Assembly (NCBI GenBank): GCA_001799675.1
Contig: MGTX01000031.1
Location: 62,001-126,000 of the forward strand
Direction of reading: 5' to 3'
Source: Elusimicrobia bacterium GWA2_66_18
GTDB lineage: Bacteria; Elusimicrobiota; Elusimicrobia; UBA1565; UBA9628
Length of the DNA stretch: 64,000 nucleotides
Below are positions 19,865-31,515 of the stretch, in pieces. Under the pieces are notes generated by a model. That model was given only the letters and a program-made list of their open reading frames with translations. It searched no databases and was not told the DNA's origin. The stretch's first letter is position 1; every line of letters starts with the position of its first letter. Made by a program: the position numbers and the translations under genes.

Positions 19865-20401
19865 TGCTCTCTCCTGCGCTCACGGACTCAGTGTCCGGCA
19901 ACGCGTCCTCGATCGCCTTGAGAACGAGACGGTAGGGATTGGACTCATCCTTGAATCCCTCCAGGATCTTCCGGAGAGCCGGCTTCAACGACTCCTCCGT
20001 GAATCGGCGCGCCGCAACGGGCTCCATCCGCGCGAGGACGACCAGGACATGGGACAGATGGTCGGGCAGCTCGTGATTCTCGGGCACTGCGAGCCGCCGC
20101 ATGTGCTCGCGCATCGCCACGAGAAAGGCCCCCCGCTCGTACTGCTCCCCATGGAGGTGCCACCCGATGTCGAGAGAACAGTCCGGATTCATGTCGAAGG
20201 TCCGCGTGTAGAGTTCCTCAAGCTCATGGCGTTCGCACTTGCGCGCATAAGCCTCGAAAGACTCCAGCGCGACCTTGACCTCGGGCGCAGCCGCGTCGAT
20301 AGCCCTGCGGCAAGCGGCAACACGGGCCGGGAAATCCCCATCGGGATACGCAAGAAGGGCCCCTAGCCTTTCCAACAAGGACTCCGTCTGGAGGGCCTCC
20401 A

Positions 20402-20402
<1 letters not shown>
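19857..20402 (-). CDS. narJ: Nitrate reductase assembly chaperone
   Basis: The 181-residue protein is a TorD/NarJ-family chaperone that inserts the molybdenum cofactor into NarG. LLAYPDGDFPARV near the start, ELEELYTRTFDMNPDCSLDIGWHL (conserved Y-x-x-x-F-D core) and ELPDHLSHVLVVLARM match the family. The ATG at 20402 overlaps the narH stop as TGATG; the extra upstream reading is rejected. It is not expected to be part of the mature enzyme. Confidence 0.92.
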
Positions 20403-21892
<1,490 letters not shown>

Positions 21893-21917
21893 GACTATGA
21901 ACCCCTCTGCGTCCTAT

Positions 21918-24900
21918 TCACCACTTGAGCTCGGGCAGCTTGCGCACCAGGATGTGGGTATCGCGGTTGCACCCGGTCGGGCCCCAGTAGTTGAAGTGGA
22001 ACGTAAACTGACCGTAGCCGCCCGCCATGAGATTCGGCTTGAGGCGAGTGCGAGTGAGACTATTGTGTCCCCCCGCCCTGCGATCTCCGCGCAGGGGTGA
22101 TTTCGGGACCGAGAGCGTGCGTTCCGGCGAGTGGTAGATGATGCAGATGCCCCGGGGGATGCGCGCGCTCACCGCCGAGCGCGTCACGACGACGCCGTGG
22201 TCGTTGTAGACCTCCACCCAGTCGTTGTCGACGATCCCGAGCTGCTCGGCGTCCTTGTCGTTCATCCAGAACGGCTCCACGCCCCGGGAGAGCGTCGTCA
22301 TGCGCTCATTATCGCCGTACGTCGAGTGGATATGCCACTTGCCGTGCGGGGTCAGATAGTTGAGCATCATGGTCTTGCCGTCGGACTGGCTGACGCGCAG
22401 ATCGGCGTACTGCGCGGGCGAGGGCTTGGGCTTGTACGTCGGCAGATGCTCGCCGAACTCCAGGTACAGCGGATGATCGAGGTAGAAATGCTGCCGGCCG
22501 GTCAAGGTCCTCCAGGGCACCAGGGCCTCGCGATTGTAGGTGAAAGGGGCGTAGGCCCTCCCGTTTTCGGTCAGCCCGCTCCACATGGGCGAGTTGAGCA
22601 GTCTGCGGGGAGCGCCTTGGAGGTCCTTGAAGGTTACGCGCACTCCCCGGTTCTTTTCCGCGAGATAAGCCAGAGGCAGGCCGACCTTTTCCTCCATATT
22701 CTTGTACGAACGGTAGGCCAACTCGCCGTTGGTGACGCTCGCCAATTCGAGAACGGCCTCGCAGACCTGCGCGCCCTCTTCCAACGAGGGATATGTCGCG
22801 CCGCCCCACGAGACGGTCGGAGACTTGGCGATCATCCCGTCGTAGAAGTCCTCGACTCCATACTTCGTGCCGTGCGCGCCGAGGCCGTTGCTCCGGACAA
22901 GGGGTCCGAGCGAGATGTACTGCTTATAGAGGTTCTTGTAATCCCGCTCGACGACCGTCAGACCCGGCATCGTCTTGCCCGGCGCCGCCTCGACCTCGCC
23001 GTCCATCCAATCCCGCGGCCGGGTCTGCGCGATCTCGGCCGCCGTGTCATGCGCCAGCGGCGAGGCGACGATGTCCTTGACCGGCTCGGGGAAGTGCTTC
23101 TCCGCCAGCTCCGAGAACTTCTTGGCGATCGCCCGGAAGATGTCCCAATCGCTCTTCGATTCCCAGCAAGGCGGGACTGCGGCCGTCAGCGGGTGGATGA
23201 AGCTGTGCATGTCCGTCGAGTTGAGGTCGTCCTTCTCGTACCAGGTCGCCGCCGGCAGCACGATATCGGAGTACAAGGCCGACGTGTCCATCCGGAAGTT
23301 AAGGTCGACGACCAGATCGAGCTTGCCGATCGGCGCGTCCTCACGCCAGACCACATCCGACACCGAACCCTTCGCGATATCCTCCGCGACCGTGTTCGTG
23401 TGAGTCCCGAGGTAATGCTTCAGGAAGTACTCATGGCCTTTGCTGCTCGACATGAGAGCGTTGCCCCGCCAGATATACCACACGCGCGGCCAATTCTCCG
23501 GAGCATCCGGATCCTCGACCGAGAACTTCAGCGTGCGGCCCTTAAGACCGGCGACGACGTGCTTGACGACCCCGGCGTCATCGGACGCGCCGGCGGCCGC
23601 CGCGTCTTTAGCCACGTCGAGGGAATTGCGGCCGAACTGAGGATAGAAGGGAAGCCAGCCGTTGCGCACGGCTCGGATCTGGGTGTCCATCGTATGCCCA
23701 TGGGCCGAAGGGTTCTTGACCTCGTCGTCCTGGGGGACGGTGTGATAATCCGTGAAGTGCCTCTCATAGCGCCACTGATCGCTATGGACGTAATGCCAAC
23801 TCGGCGCGTTCTGCAGGCGCGATCCCGCATACCAGTCCTTGGCGAAAGCGATGGCGCTCCAGGGCTCCATCGGCGCGAGTTTCTCCTGTCCGACATAATG
23901 GGCTAATCCGCCGCCGTTGACGCCGACGCACCCGCAGAACATCAGCGCATGGATGGGCGCGCGATACATGAGATTGGCATGGTACCAATGATTGATCCCG
24001 GCGCCGATGATGACGGTGCACTTGCCGCCCGTCTTCTCGGCCGTCGTCGCCCATTCCCGAGCGAACTTGACGACGTTCTTCCTGTCGAGACCCGTGTATT
24101 TCTCGCTCCAGGCCGGGGTATACGCCTCTTTTTCGTCGTCATAATCCGCCGGATAGTCCCCCTCCAGCCCCCGGGAGACGCCGTACTGGGCCATCAAGAG
24201 GTCGTAGACGGTGGTCACGATCGTCTTCTTGCCGTCGATCGTGTCCAGGCTGCGAATAGGCACATGACGACGGCGCGCCGTCGCCTCGCCGAAGTCGTCG
24301 AAGCGCACCGCGACGCTGCCGCCCCCGAGGAAAGTCAGCTTCGGATCTATGTCGCTTCCGTCCGCTCCGTCTTTGAGGCTGAGGTTCCACTTGCCTTTCT
24401 CCTTGCCCCAACGGAAGCCCGAACTGCCCATGGGCATCTTGGGCCGGTCTTCCTTCTCGTCCCAGAACAGGAACTTCCAGTCGCCGTTCTCGGTCCCGGC
24501 ATAGGCCTTGATCCGATTGGCCCTAAGGAGTTGCCCGGCCCGATACACGCCGTCCTTGCCCTGGACGAGTTCGACGAGATAAGGGGAGTCCGTGAACTTC
24601 TTCGTGTAGTCGATGAAAGCCGGGGTTTTGCGCTCATGGTGGAATTCCTTGAGTAGGACGTGGTTGACCGCCATCCACCACGCGCCGTCTTGGCCCGCGT
24701 TGATGGACATCCACTCATCGGCATACTTGGCCACTTGGCTGAAATCCGGAGAGAATACGACCATCTTCGTCCCGTTATGCCTCGCCTCGGCCGCGAAATG
24801 GCAGTCCGGCGTGCGCGTCATGTTGAGGTTGGATCCCATGACCGCGAGGAACTTGGCGTTGTACCAGTCCGCCGATTCATTGACGTCCGTCTGCTCGCCC

Positions 24901-25559
24901 CAGACCTCGGGCGAGGCGCTGGGCAGGTCGCAGTACCAGTCATAAAAGGAAAGAGCGACGCCGCCCATGAGCTGCAGCATCCGCGCGCCGGCCGCGTAAC
25001 TCACCATGGACATGGCCGGGATGGGAGAAAATCCAACGATCCGGTCCGGACCGTGCTTGCGGATCGTGTAGATGTTGGACGCGGCCATCAGCTCCAGCAC
25101 AGTGTCCCAGTCCACGCGGCGAAAGCCCCCCTTGCCGCGCGCTTTCTGCCAGCGGCGCCGCTTGGCCTCATCCGTCACGAGAGAGGCCCAGGCCTCGACG
25201 GGATCGGCATGCCGGCGCCTCGCCTCGAGCCAGAGATCGATGAGGGCGCCGCGGATGTAGGGATACTTGACGCGCAGCGGGCTGTAGAGATACCAGGAGA
25301 ACGATATGCCGCGCTGACAGCCGCGCGGCTCGTAAGGAGGTATGTCCTTGCTGAGAATGGGATAATCCAGACCCTGCATCTCCCACGTCACGATGCCGTT
25401 TTTCACATGGATCATCCAGGTGCAGCTGCCGGTGCAATTGACTCCGTGCGTGCTCCTGACGACCTTGTCATGCTGCCAGCGGTTGCGGTAGAACTCCTCC
25501 CAGGCCCGCAGGTCGGCCTGACGCTCGTCCTTGATCCAATCGTTGCCGCCGTTATTCAT
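21918..25559 (-). CDS. narG: Respiratory nitrate reductase alpha subunit (Mo-bisMGD)
   Basis: The 1213-residue catalytic subunit reduces nitrate to nitrite. The N-terminal [4Fe-4S] site with its His ligand is [13 protein letters not shown]. The Mo-ligand Asp region is [18 protein letters not shown], followed by [10 protein letters not shown] and TRTPDCHF. The sequence is close to the cytoplasm-facing type and lacks a Tat signal, so nitrate must be imported, in keeping with the two NarK genes. I start it at the ATG at 25559, where the family's NDW...RWQHDK region begins; it overlaps the cytochrome gene upstream by eight bases. Confidence 0.96.
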   Translation of the reverse strand: MNNGGNDWIKDERQADLRAWEEFYRNRWQHDKVVRSTHGVNCTGSCTWMIHVKNGIVTWEMQGLDYPILSKDIPPYEPRGCQRGISFSWYLYSPLRVKYPYIRGALIDLWLEARRRHADPVEAWASLVTDEAKRRRWQKARGKGGFRRVDWDTVLELMAASNIYTIRKHGPDRIVGFSPIPAMSMVSYAAGARMLQLMGGVALSFYDWYCDLPSASPEVWGEQTDVNESADWYNAKFLAVMGSNLNMTRTPDCHFAAEARHNGTKMVVFSPDFSQVAKYADEWMSINAGQDGAWWMAVNHVLLKEFHHERKTPAFIDYTKKFTDSPYLVELVQGKDGVYRAGQLLRANRIKAYAGTENGDWKFLFWDEKEDRPKMPMGSSGFRWGKEKGKWNLSLKDGADGSDIDPKLTFLGGGSVAVRFDDFGEATARRRHVPIRSLDTIDGKKTIVTTVYDLLMAQYGVSRGLEGDYPADYDDEKEAYTPAWSEKYTGLDRKNVVKFAREWATTAEKTGGKCTVIIGAGINHWYHANLMYRAPIHALMFCGCVGVNGGGLAHYVGQEKLAPMEPWSAIAFAKDWYAGSRLQNAPSWHYVHSDQWRYERHFTDYHTVPQDDEVKNPSAHGHTMDTQIRAVRNGWLPFYPQFGRNSLDVAKDAAAAGASDDAGVVKHVVAGLKGRTLKFSVEDPDAPENWPRVWYIWRGNALMSSSKGHEYFLKHYLGTHTNTVAEDIAKGSVSDVVWREDAPIGKLDLVVDLNFRMDTSALYSDIVLPAATWYEKDDLNSTDMHSFIHPLTAAVPPCWESKSDWDIFRAIAKKFSELAEKHFPEPVKDIVASPLAHDTAAEIAQTRPRDWMDGEVEAAPGKTMPGLTVVERDYKNLYKQYISLGPLVRSNGLGAHGTKYGVEDFYDGMIAKSPTVSWGGATYPSLEEGAQVCEAVLELASVTNGELAYRSYKNMEEKVGLPLAYLAEKNRGVRVTFKDLQGAPRRLLNSPMWSGLTENGRAYAPFTYNREALVPWRTLTGRQHFYLDHPLYLEFGEHLPTYKPKPSPAQYADLRVSQSDGKTMMLNYLTPHGKWHIHSTYGDNERMTTLSRGVEPFWMNDKDAEQLGIVDNDWVEVYNDHGVVVTRSAVSARIPRGICIIYHSPERTLSVPKSPLRGDRRAGGHNSLTRTRLKPNLMAGGYGQFTFHFNYWGPTGCNRDTHILVRKLPELKW

Positions 25560-26427
25560 CACGATCCTCCAAGGATCCATTTCGAGCGACCAGCGCGCGA
25601 CGCACCGAACGCAGGCGCTTGCCCCACATCGCATCGAACGCGGCCAAAAGCGCCATTGCACTCATGATTCCAATGATGAGGAAAGGCAGGCGCGCCTGCG
25701 CTCCGGTCGGACGTTCCTTCGCGACGGCGCCCTTGAGATATGCCGTCAGCGGGAGGACCTCGCTCGCATCGATGGGCCGGCGCTGGAACACCGGCCGCAT
25801 GACGGGAGAAGCCGGAGAAACCAGCCACGCCGCCAGAGCCTTGTCCCCGCCCAAGCGCGAGACGGCCTCGGTCAGGTCGGGCCCGAGCCCGCCCCCGCCG
25901 AACACGCCGCCCAGTCCGCCGATGGAATGGCAGGAGATGCAGGGCGGCGCGCCGTTCTTGAGCCGGACGTCGCCGGTGAACAAAGCCCGGCCCGCGACGG
26001 CGTCGCTGGGCAGCAGCGGGCGATCTATGAGAGACAGCCCTTTGAACGGGGACTTCTCCTTCGCGGACTCCTCCGCGATGAGCTGGATGAGTTTCTCGGC
26101 CCGGGCGGGGGTCATCGCGGAGATGTCGGGCATCACGACCCCGCGGAACTCATCCTTGAGTCGGACGGCGTCTCCGTCTCCGGCCTCGATCATCTTCTTG
26201 GGGCCCTGTATCCAGCGCAGGAGCCAATCGCCGTCCCGACGCTTGGATATGTCCTTGAGGTCGGGGCCCGTCAAGCGCCCTCCGCCGATGGTATGACACG
26301 AGAAACAGTTCTGCCGGAAATCATCGGAGACTTCCGCCGCCGGAGCGCAGGACGCGCGGCTGCCGGCCAGCGCCGTGATGAGGACCGCCGCGCCCATCCT
26401 CAGCGCGATCGGAATATAAGTTCTCAT
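25552..26427 (-). CDS. narC: Membrane-anchored dihaem cytochrome c of the nar operon (NarC-like)
   Basis: The 291-residue exported cytochrome has a signal peptide (cleavage near SCAPAAE), two haem motifs, CFSCHTIGG near residue 40 and CISCHSIGG near residue 165, and a C-terminal membrane helix ([18 protein letters not shown]). This architecture and its place just before narG resemble NarC of Thermus nitrate reductase operons. I chose the ATG at 26427 over one nine codons upstream because AGGAGG sits seven nt before it. It could link NarGHI to alternative complex III or to other periplasmic donors. Confidence 0.78.
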   Translation of the reverse strand: MRTYIPIALRMGAAVLITALAGSRASCAPAAEVSDDFRQNCFSCHTIGGGRLTGPDLKDISKRRDGDWLLRWIQGPKKMIEAGDGDAVRLKDEFRGVVMPDISAMTPARAEKLIQLIAEESAKEKSPFKGLSLIDRPLLPSDAVAGRALFTGDVRLKNGAPPCISCHSIGGLGGVFGGGGLGPDLTEAVSRLGGDKALAAWLVSPASPVMRPVFQRRPIDASEVLPLTAYLKGAVAKERPTGAQARLPFLIIGIMSAMALLAAFDAMWGKRLRSVRRALVARNGSLEDRDE

Positions 26428-26483
26428 CTGTATCCTCCTGGTTTCAGAGCGCATATAGCTCGGCAGGTTTTCGAACGGCGCCT

Positions 26484-26489
26484 ATTATA
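26484..26489 (-). promoter_or_regulatory. -10 box of the nar operon promoter
   Basis: A perfect TATAAT is followed by about a 50-nt leader to narC with its AGGAGG. There is no -35 match at 17 bp, as in activator-dependent promoters, but I cannot find an FNR-type TTGAT-N4-ATCAA site. A TTACGTAA palindrome (26537-26544) lies about 50 bp upstream and is a candidate operator. The rest of the 191-bp gap 26428-26618 shows nothing else. Confidence 0.45.
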
Positions 26490-26618
26490 CACAATGACAC
26501 GACGGCTGAATTACGGATTTTCATGTCCACTATTCATTACGTAACGCAACAATAATACCAGGATCCGCGGCGCCTTCGACCGACGACTAAGGGAGGAGAC
26601 CCTGCACCTCTACGGCCG

Positions 26619-27029
26619 TCAGTTCGGACAGAGTTTGATCCAGGTCTGCGGAGGCTGCCCGGGATCCGCGGGCTTGCCTTCGCCCATGATCCAAACGCCG
26701 TCGTCCGAGCTTATAAACGGGATGGCCAGGATGCGCGTGCCATCCGTATAAAGCACGTGCCGCCCCGCCGAGCGGGGGAGTATTTTATACGCATCGCTAT
26801 TGCCCAGGAATCCACTCATGCTGAAACTATGGCTCTCGTTCGTGACTTCCCCGTTGTAAACATAGACATACTGATAGGCGTAAATGTAGTAATACTGGCT
26901 GAAGCATGACTCGCACAACTTGACGGTTCCCGAGCAGGATAACGACGCGCTTCCTGAATCCGCAATCGCCTGAACTGGAAAAATCGCAAAAACGGACAGC
27001 GCCAGGCACAATCCCTTGAGCATTTTCAT
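26619..27029 (-). CDS. Small secreted Cys-containing protein
   Basis: The 136-residue protein has a signal peptide (LALSVFAIFPVQAIA) and a mature part with five Cys (LSCSG, LCESC and a C-terminal LCPN). A Tyr-rich stretch, FSQYYYIYAYQYVYVYNGEV, is followed by beta-like segments and SSDDGVWIMGEGKP. GGGAGGGG lies upstream of the ATG. I do not recognise the family. It is upstream of the nar operon on the same strand, but 190 bp and a promoter separate them. Confidence 0.55.
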   Translation of the reverse strand: MKMLKGLCLALSVFAIFPVQAIADSGSASLSCSGTVKLCESCFSQYYYIYAYQYVYVYNGEVTNESHSFSMSGFLGNSDAYKILPRSAGRHVLYTDGTRILAIPFISSDDGVWIMGEGKPADPGQPPQTWIKLCPN

Positions 27030-27100
27030 AGAGCGTCCCCTCCCGTGCTATTGACAGTATTTTACATACAAAGATGCGCCAAGTTTCACTGGATGGCGTT

Positions 27101-27134
27101 GGTCTTTTGGCCTACGATCCCCGGCCAATGGTCC
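27101..27134. repeat. GGnCC-rich inverted element
   Basis: GGTCTTTTGGCC (27101-27112) and GGCCAATGGTCC (27123-27134) are imperfect inverted copies. The element lies between the molybdate permease 3' end and the secreted-protein gene, so it could be a terminator-like hairpin or a leader element. It shares the ten-base word GGTCTTTTGG with the element near 8521 (minus strand there). Confidence 0.3.
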
Positions 27135-27156
27135 TATCCGAATCGAGCGGCGCTGA

Positions 27157-28299
27157 TCAGCGCAGGGACTTCAGGCCCGTGCGGCCCTTGAGCCGGTGCA
27201 GAAGCGTGCCGCCCGCCATCCCGACGAGGTAGCCGTACGGCAGTCCCGCGCAGGCCAAACCCGTCAGCATTACGATGGCGAAGTCTTCCTTGTCGTGGGC
27301 CTGGTCGCGAACCAAAGAGAGCATCGCCAGCCCTTCGAAAAGGAGCAGCACGCCCAGCATAGGCCGCGGGAAGACGCGCACGACCTCGCCGAAGGCCCCA
27401 CCGAAGAACAGACCCAGGACCAGGAACATCATCCCGTAGACCAGGACGGACCCGCCGGTGCGTCCCCCGAAAGCGGAATGGCCCACCATCCCGCCGGAGC
27501 CATGGCAGACGGGCACGCCTCCGAAGAGAGGGGCGAGCAGGTTCATCGCCGAGTAGGTGAAGCCGATTTTGAGCACGTCGGGCGCGCGGTCCGGGAAGAG
27601 GTCAAGGCTGACTTGGCGTGTGGCCAGGACGGAGTTGCCAAGCGAGAGCGGGATCTGCGGCAGAGCCAGGACGAGCGCTCCCGTCCAGATATCCGCGAGC
27701 GAGGGCAGCGCGAAGGCCGGCAAGCGCAAACCGAAGCCGGCGGCCAGCATCCCGCCGTCCAGCACGGTGGCGGAGGACCAGGTCAGGCCCAGGACGATCA
27801 GGATAAGCGCGGGCGGGCGGCGTTCGTCTCCCAGCAGGGCGACGACGACCGCGGCTGAGACTGCGGCCAGGACCCAGCCGGCGCAGCCTCCGGCGGGCAG
27901 GAACTCATGGCAGGCGAGCCCGGACAACTGAAGGCCCAACCCGCACTGGATGCCTCGCACCACGGTCTTGGGGACGGCGCGCGCCAGGGACTCGAGCAGG
28001 CCCGTGAGGGTGAGAAGAAGCATGAGGACGCCGACCGCCAGGCCGCCTCCGGCCAGCGTCGCGGCCGGCAGTCTCTGGGCGATAGCGATGGCCGCCATGG
28101 CTTTCAGCGGCTGGACCGGCATGGGCATGTGGTAGACCAGCGCCGTGGCGACCTGCAAGGCCCCGAACACGGCAAGAACCGAGCCCCCGTCGAGGCCGCA
28201 GGCCAGGGTCATCCCGACGAGAAGCGGGAAGGAGGTCCCTAGATCTCCGAAGGCGCCCGCGATCTCGCGACGGTCGAGACGCAGGGGTGGACGAGACAT
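27157..28299 (-). CDS. Molybdate transporter, MOT1 type
   Basis: The 380-residue protein has about ten helices and the two MOT1 signatures: GAFGDLGTSFPLLVG near residue 15 and PMPVQPLKAMAAIA near residue 58. A third conserved segment, PVCHGSGGMVGHSAFGGRTG, lies near residue 255. MOT1 proteins are high-affinity molybdate importers related to SulP sulfate carriers; sulfate specificity is less likely given these motifs. Its presence beside nar and in the same window as moa genes supports molybdate. The cyclophilin gene precedes it by 6 bp and probably shares its transcript. Confidence 0.82.
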   Translation of the reverse strand: MSRPPLRLDRREIAGAFGDLGTSFPLLVGMTLACGLDGGSVLAVFGALQVATALVYHMPMPVQPLKAMAAIAIAQRLPAATLAGGGLAVGVLMLLLTLTGLLESLARAVPKTVVRGIQCGLGLQLSGLACHEFLPAGGCAGWVLAAVSAAVVVALLGDERRPPALILIVLGLTWSSATVLDGGMLAAGFGLRLPAFALPSLADIWTGALVLALPQIPLSLGNSVLATRQVSLDLFPDRAPDVLKIGFTYSAMNLLAPLFGGVPVCHGSGGMVGHSAFGGRTGGSVLVYGMMFLVLGLFFGGAFGEVVRVFPRPMLGVLLLFEGLAMLSLVRDQAHDKEDFAIVMLTGLACAGLPYGYLVGMAGGTLLHRLKGRTGLKSLR

Positions 28300-28305
28300 G
28301 CGGCT

Positions 28306-28809
28306 TTATTTCTTGTTGAGCTTCTGGACGAGCCTGACCTTCTCCATCTTGATGGGAGTGTTCGGACGGTCGCCGCGGTCGCGCGGGGCGTCGCCGATCT
28401 TGACGACGATCTCCAGGCCCTCCAGGACCCGACCGAAGACGGCATGGCGGTCGTCGAGGTGAGGCGTCTCGGCGAGGGTGATGAAGAATTGAGAACCGCC
28501 CGTGTCGGGGCCGGCGTTGGCCATGGAGAGCACGCCCGCCTTGTCGTGGCGCAGCTTCGGGTGGAACTCGTCGAGGATGGCCCAGCCGGGGCCGCCGCGG
28601 CCGGTGCCGGTCGGATCGCCCGTCTGTACCATGAACTTCGGGATGACGCGATGGAAGAGGACTCCGTCGTAATAGCCTTTCTCCACGAGCTTCAGGAAAT
28701 TGGCGACCGTACCCGGCGCCTCCTTGGCAAACAGCTCGATGACGATCTTACCGAGAGTGCTCTCGATGACGACGACGGGATTGTCGGTCCTATAAGGTCG
28801 GTCGGTCAT
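28306..28809 (-). CDS. Peptidyl-prolyl cis-trans isomerase (cyclophilin)
   Basis: The 167-residue protein is a single cyclophilin domain without a signal peptide, so it acts in the cytosol. Active-site phrases are FHRVIPKFMVQTGDPTGTG (Arg and Gln), SMANAGPDTGGSQFFIT and HLDDRHAVFGRV. Length fits the PpiB type. Confidence 0.93.
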   Translation of the reverse strand: MTDRPYRTDNPVVVIESTLGKIVIELFAKEAPGTVANFLKLVEKGYYDGVLFHRVIPKFMVQTGDPTGTGRGGPGWAILDEFHPKLRHDKAGVLSMANAGPDTGGSQFFITLAETPHLDDRHAVFGRVLEGLEIVVKIGDAPRDRGDRPNTPIKMEKVRLVQKLNKK

Positions 28810-28828
28810 TTTGATCTCCTTGGAGGCT

Positions 28829-28892
28829 GGTGTCAGGCTTTCAAATCTTTTAAATTCTAAATAGAATTTAAAAGATTTGAAAGCCTGACACC
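28829..28892. repeat. Perfect 30-bp palindrome with 4-nt loop
   Basis: Bases 28829-28858 and 28863-28892 are exact reverse complements, separated by AAAT. The outer word is GGTGTCAGGCTTTC, the inner part AT-rich. The AT-rich content contrasts with the surroundings. It lies between tdk and the cyclophilin gene. It may be a bidirectional terminator or, given the TGTCAGGC ends, a REP-type palindrome mobilised by a Y1 (RAYT/IS200-like) transposase; no transposase is in the window. Confidence 0.85.
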
Positions 28893-28897
28893 TCCCC

Positions 28898-29500
28898 CTA
28901 TCGTCTAAAGCAGCGACGGCAACGGGCTTCGTATTTGTCGGAGGCGCCCACGTCGACGACTTTGCGACCGCCTCCGAGGCGCTGCGAACGGTTGGCGGGG
29001 TTGCCGCAGACCATGCAGATGGCCAGGTTCTTGGTGACGAACTCGGCCACGCCCATGAGACGGCTGGTCACGGGGAAGGGAACGCCGCGGAAGTCCTGAT
29101 CGAGGCCGGCGACGATGACGCGGCGGCCCTCGTTGGCCATCTTCTCGCAGACCTCGACGACCTCGTCGTCGAAAAACTGGACCTCGTCGATGCCGACGAC
29201 CTGCGTGTCGCGGGCGATGCGTTTAAGGATGTCGCAGGACCTGGCCACGGCGATCGACGGGGTCTTGGTCAGGTCGTGGGAGACGATGTGGTCCTTGGCA
29301 TAGCGCACGTCCAGAGAGGAGTTGAAGACCTGGACGGACTGGCGGGCGATCTGGGCCAAGCGCAACCGGCGGATGAGTTCCTGGGTCTTGCCCGAGAACA
29401 TGGAACCGACCACGGCCTCGATCCAACCGCCCCCGCTGTGACCCCACGACACGGGGGCCACCGGGCGATGTCCGTTGCGAACGACTTTCTTCTTGCTCAT
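28898..29500 (-). CDS. tdk: Thymidine kinase
   Basis: This 200-residue type II thymidine kinase phosphorylates thymidine for dTMP salvage. Walker A is GSMFSGKT near residue 32, the Walker B-like motif is GIDEVQFFD near residue 100, and the zinc-binding Cys pairs are CMVCGNP and CRRCFRR. The N-terminal 25 residues are a basic extension. Four-base ATGA overlap with rmlB. The stop lies 5 bp from the large palindrome. Confidence 0.94.
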   Translation of the reverse strand: MSKKKVVRNGHRPVAPVSWGHSGGGWIEAVVGSMFSGKTQELIRRLRLAQIARQSVQVFNSSLDVRYAKDHIVSHDLTKTPSIAVARSCDILKRIARDTQVVGIDEVQFFDDEVVEVCEKMANEGRRVIVAGLDQDFRGVPFPVTSRLMGVAEFVTKNLAICMVCGNPANRSQRLGGGRKVVDVGASDKYEARCRRCFRR

Positions 29501-30492
29501 CGTCCCTTGTATTGCTTACCGTAATAAGCGAGGTAACCGCCGTCGACCTTCAAAGGACGCCACCACTTCCCGTTCGCCTGGTACCAAATGATCGTATCGG
29601 CCAGTCCTTTCTCGAAATCGTAAGCATGCCTGAACCCGAGCCTCTTAAGCTTGGAGCAGTCCAAGGCATAGCGCCAATCGTGGCCCTTACGGTCCTCGAC
29701 CCGTGCGATCAAATCCGCCTTCTTGCCCATCAGCTTGAGGACCTTGGCGATCAACTCCCGGTTTTCGCAGGTGTACGACCCTCCGATGTTGTATATCTCG
29801 CCAAGCCCGCCTTTCCCCAAGACGAGAAGAATCGCCCGGGCGTGATCTACGACGTGCAGCCAATCACGAACCTGCCGGCCGTCGCCATATTGGGGAAAAG
29901 GCTTGTCCTCCATGAAGTTCGTGATCATGAGCGGCAGGGCCTTCTCCGGATATTGGTACGGCCCGTAGTTGTTCGAGGCGCGAGTCGTGACGACCGGGGC
30001 CTGGTGGGTGACGAAATAGGAGCGCACGAGAAGATCCGAGGCGGCCTTGGAGGCGGCGTAGGGACTGTTGGGCTCCAGGTGGTCGCCCTCCTTCGAGCAG
30101 CCTCTGGTCACGGAGCCGTAGACCTCGTCGGTGGACACGTGAAGGAAGCGGCGGACCCGGTGACGCAGGGCCGCGTCGAGCAGGACTTGGGTTCCGATGA
30201 CGTTGGTCTTCAGGAAGGCTCCCGCGTCCATGATGGAGCGGTCCACGTGGGTCTCCGCTGCGAAGTGGACGACCAGTTCGCATCCTTTCATGACATCTGT
30301 AACCGCCTTCGCGTCGCAGATGTCGGCCTGCACCCATTGATAGCGGGCTTTGATGTCGACTAGGCTCACCGGGTTGCCGGCGTAGGTCCGCTTATCGAGG
30401 TTGATGATGAACCAGGACGGCCGAGACCGCAAAGCGTGGCGGATGAAGTTCGAGCCGATGAAACCGAGCCCGCCGGTGACCAAGACTCTCAT
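29497..30492 (-). CDS. rmlB: dTDP-glucose 4,6-dehydratase
   Basis: The 331-residue extended SDR enzyme makes dTDP-4-keto-6-deoxyglucose for surface-polysaccharide sugars. NAD-binding GGLGFIGSNF is at the N-terminus, STDEVYGSV holds the Thr and Asp-Glu of the dehydratase type, and the catalytic pair is in YAASKAASD. RASNNYGPYQYPEKALP is highly specific for RmlB. Other rml genes are not nearby. Confidence 0.9.
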   Translation of the reverse strand: MRVLVTGGLGFIGSNFIRHALRSRPSWFIINLDKRTYAGNPVSLVDIKARYQWVQADICDAKAVTDVMKGCELVVHFAAETHVDRSIMDAGAFLKTNVIGTQVLLDAALRHRVRRFLHVSTDEVYGSVTRGCSKEGDHLEPNSPYAASKAASDLLVRSYFVTHQAPVVTTRASNNYGPYQYPEKALPLMITNFMEDKPFPQYGDGRQVRDWLHVVDHARAILLVLGKGGLGEIYNIGGSYTCENRELIAKVLKLMGKKADLIARVEDRKGHDWRYALDCSKLKRLGFRHAYDFEKGLADTIIWYQANGKWWRPLKVDGGYLAYYGKQYKGR

Positions 30493-31496
30493 GCGCCGCT
30501 CCGCGGCGCGTGATTTCTTATCAACGCCCCCCTCGAGTGCTTTTGGGGGAAATAGTCGTTGATGAAGTAGTCCCAGGTGTCGTCCAGGCCCTCTTCGAAG
30601 CCGACTGCGGGCTGGTATCCCAGGACGCGGCGAATCTTGCGGTTGTCGGCCCAGGTCTTGCGGATGTCGCCGGCGCGGATCGGGTGATGGCGGCGCGGCA
30701 GGCGCCGACCCGTGATGCGCTCCAAGACGCGGATGACGTCGAGCAGGCTGTAGGTCTTCGAGTTCGCCACGTTGAAGACCTCGCCGGACGCGGCCTTCGC
30801 AGCCGTGGCAGCCAGGATATTGGCGCGGACCACGTTCGCGACATGGGTGAAGTCTCGAGATTGCTTGCCGTCCCAGTGCACGTCCAAGGGCACGCCCAGG
30901 TAGGCCTGCTCCATGAACTTGGGAATGACGGCCGAATACAGGGACTCGGGGTCCTGGCGCGGGCCGAAAACGTTGAAGTAGCGCAGTGACACGGTTTCCA
31001 GGCCGAAGGACTTCGCCCAGACGATCGCGTAGTGCTCGGCGGCGAGCTTGGAAACCGCGTAGGGCGACATGGGTTGGGGCCGCATATCCTCGCGCTGGGG
31101 GAATATCTTGCAGGCGCCGTAGGCGGAACTGGAGGAAGCGTAGACGAGGCGCTTAACCTTGGCGTCGCGCGCCGCAACCAGCATGTTGAGGGTGCCCGTC
31201 ACGTTGACCTCGTTGGAGGGCAGGGGCCGGTCCATGGACTTGGGCACGGAACGGATGGCGGCCTGATGGAGGACGTAGGTCGCGCCCTTGCAGGCGCGAG
31301 CGCAGTCCGCGGGACGCGTGATATCGCCTTTTAGGAACTCGACACGGCCCCGCACGCAGGCCAGCTTGCCGAGGCTGCCGGTGGAGAGGTTGTCGATGAC
31401 GCGCACGCGCTCCCTGCGGCGAACCAACTCTTCGCAGACATGGGAGCCGATAAAACCGGCCCCGCCGGTGACAAGCCAAAGTCTCTTAGGCATCAA
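30489..31496 (-). CDS. NAD-dependent UDP-sugar epimerase (GalE/WbpP type)
   Basis: The 335-residue extended SDR protein has GGAGFIGSHVCEELV at the N-terminus, the Ser cluster YASSSSAYGA, catalytic Tyr/Lys in SPYAVSKLAAEHYA, and QAAIRSVPKSMDRP plus SRDFTHVANVVRANILAA. The last two are closest to WbpP/TviC UDP-N-acetylhexosamine 4-epimerases, though GalE-type activity is also possible. It overlaps rmlB by four bases, and both would feed nucleotide sugars to envelope glycans. Confidence 0.82.
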   Translation of the reverse strand: MMPKRLWLVTGGAGFIGSHVCEELVRRRERVRVIDNLSTGSLGKLACVRGRVEFLKGDITRPADCARACKGATYVLHQAAIRSVPKSMDRPLPSNEVNVTGTLNMLVAARDAKVKRLVYASSSSAYGACKIFPQREDMRPQPMSPYAVSKLAAEHYAIVWAKSFGLETVSLRYFNVFGPRQDPESLYSAVIPKFMEQAYLGVPLDVHWDGKQSRDFTHVANVVRANILAATAAKAASGEVFNVANSKTYSLLDVIRVLERITGRRLPRRHHPIRAGDIRKTWADNRKIRRVLGYQPAVGFEEGLDDTWDYFINDYFPQKHSRGALIRNHAPRSGA

Positions 31497-31515
31497 AGAA
31501 TTCGCATATTAGCAT

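Noticed and set aside
22131-23906. A 591-codon open frame on the plus strand inside narG
   Set aside because: Antisense mirror of a conserved catalytic subunit; Arg/Val/His-rich composition and no start signal.
26428-26618. An FNR- or NarL-type operator upstream of narC
   Set aside because: I searched the gap for TTGAT-N4-ATCAA and found none; only a short TTACGTAA palindrome is present, too little to name a regulator.
28829-28892. The large palindrome as an ordinary rho-independent terminator
   Set aside because: No T-run follows either arm and the stem is perfect over 30 bp, so I kept the call neutral (repeat).
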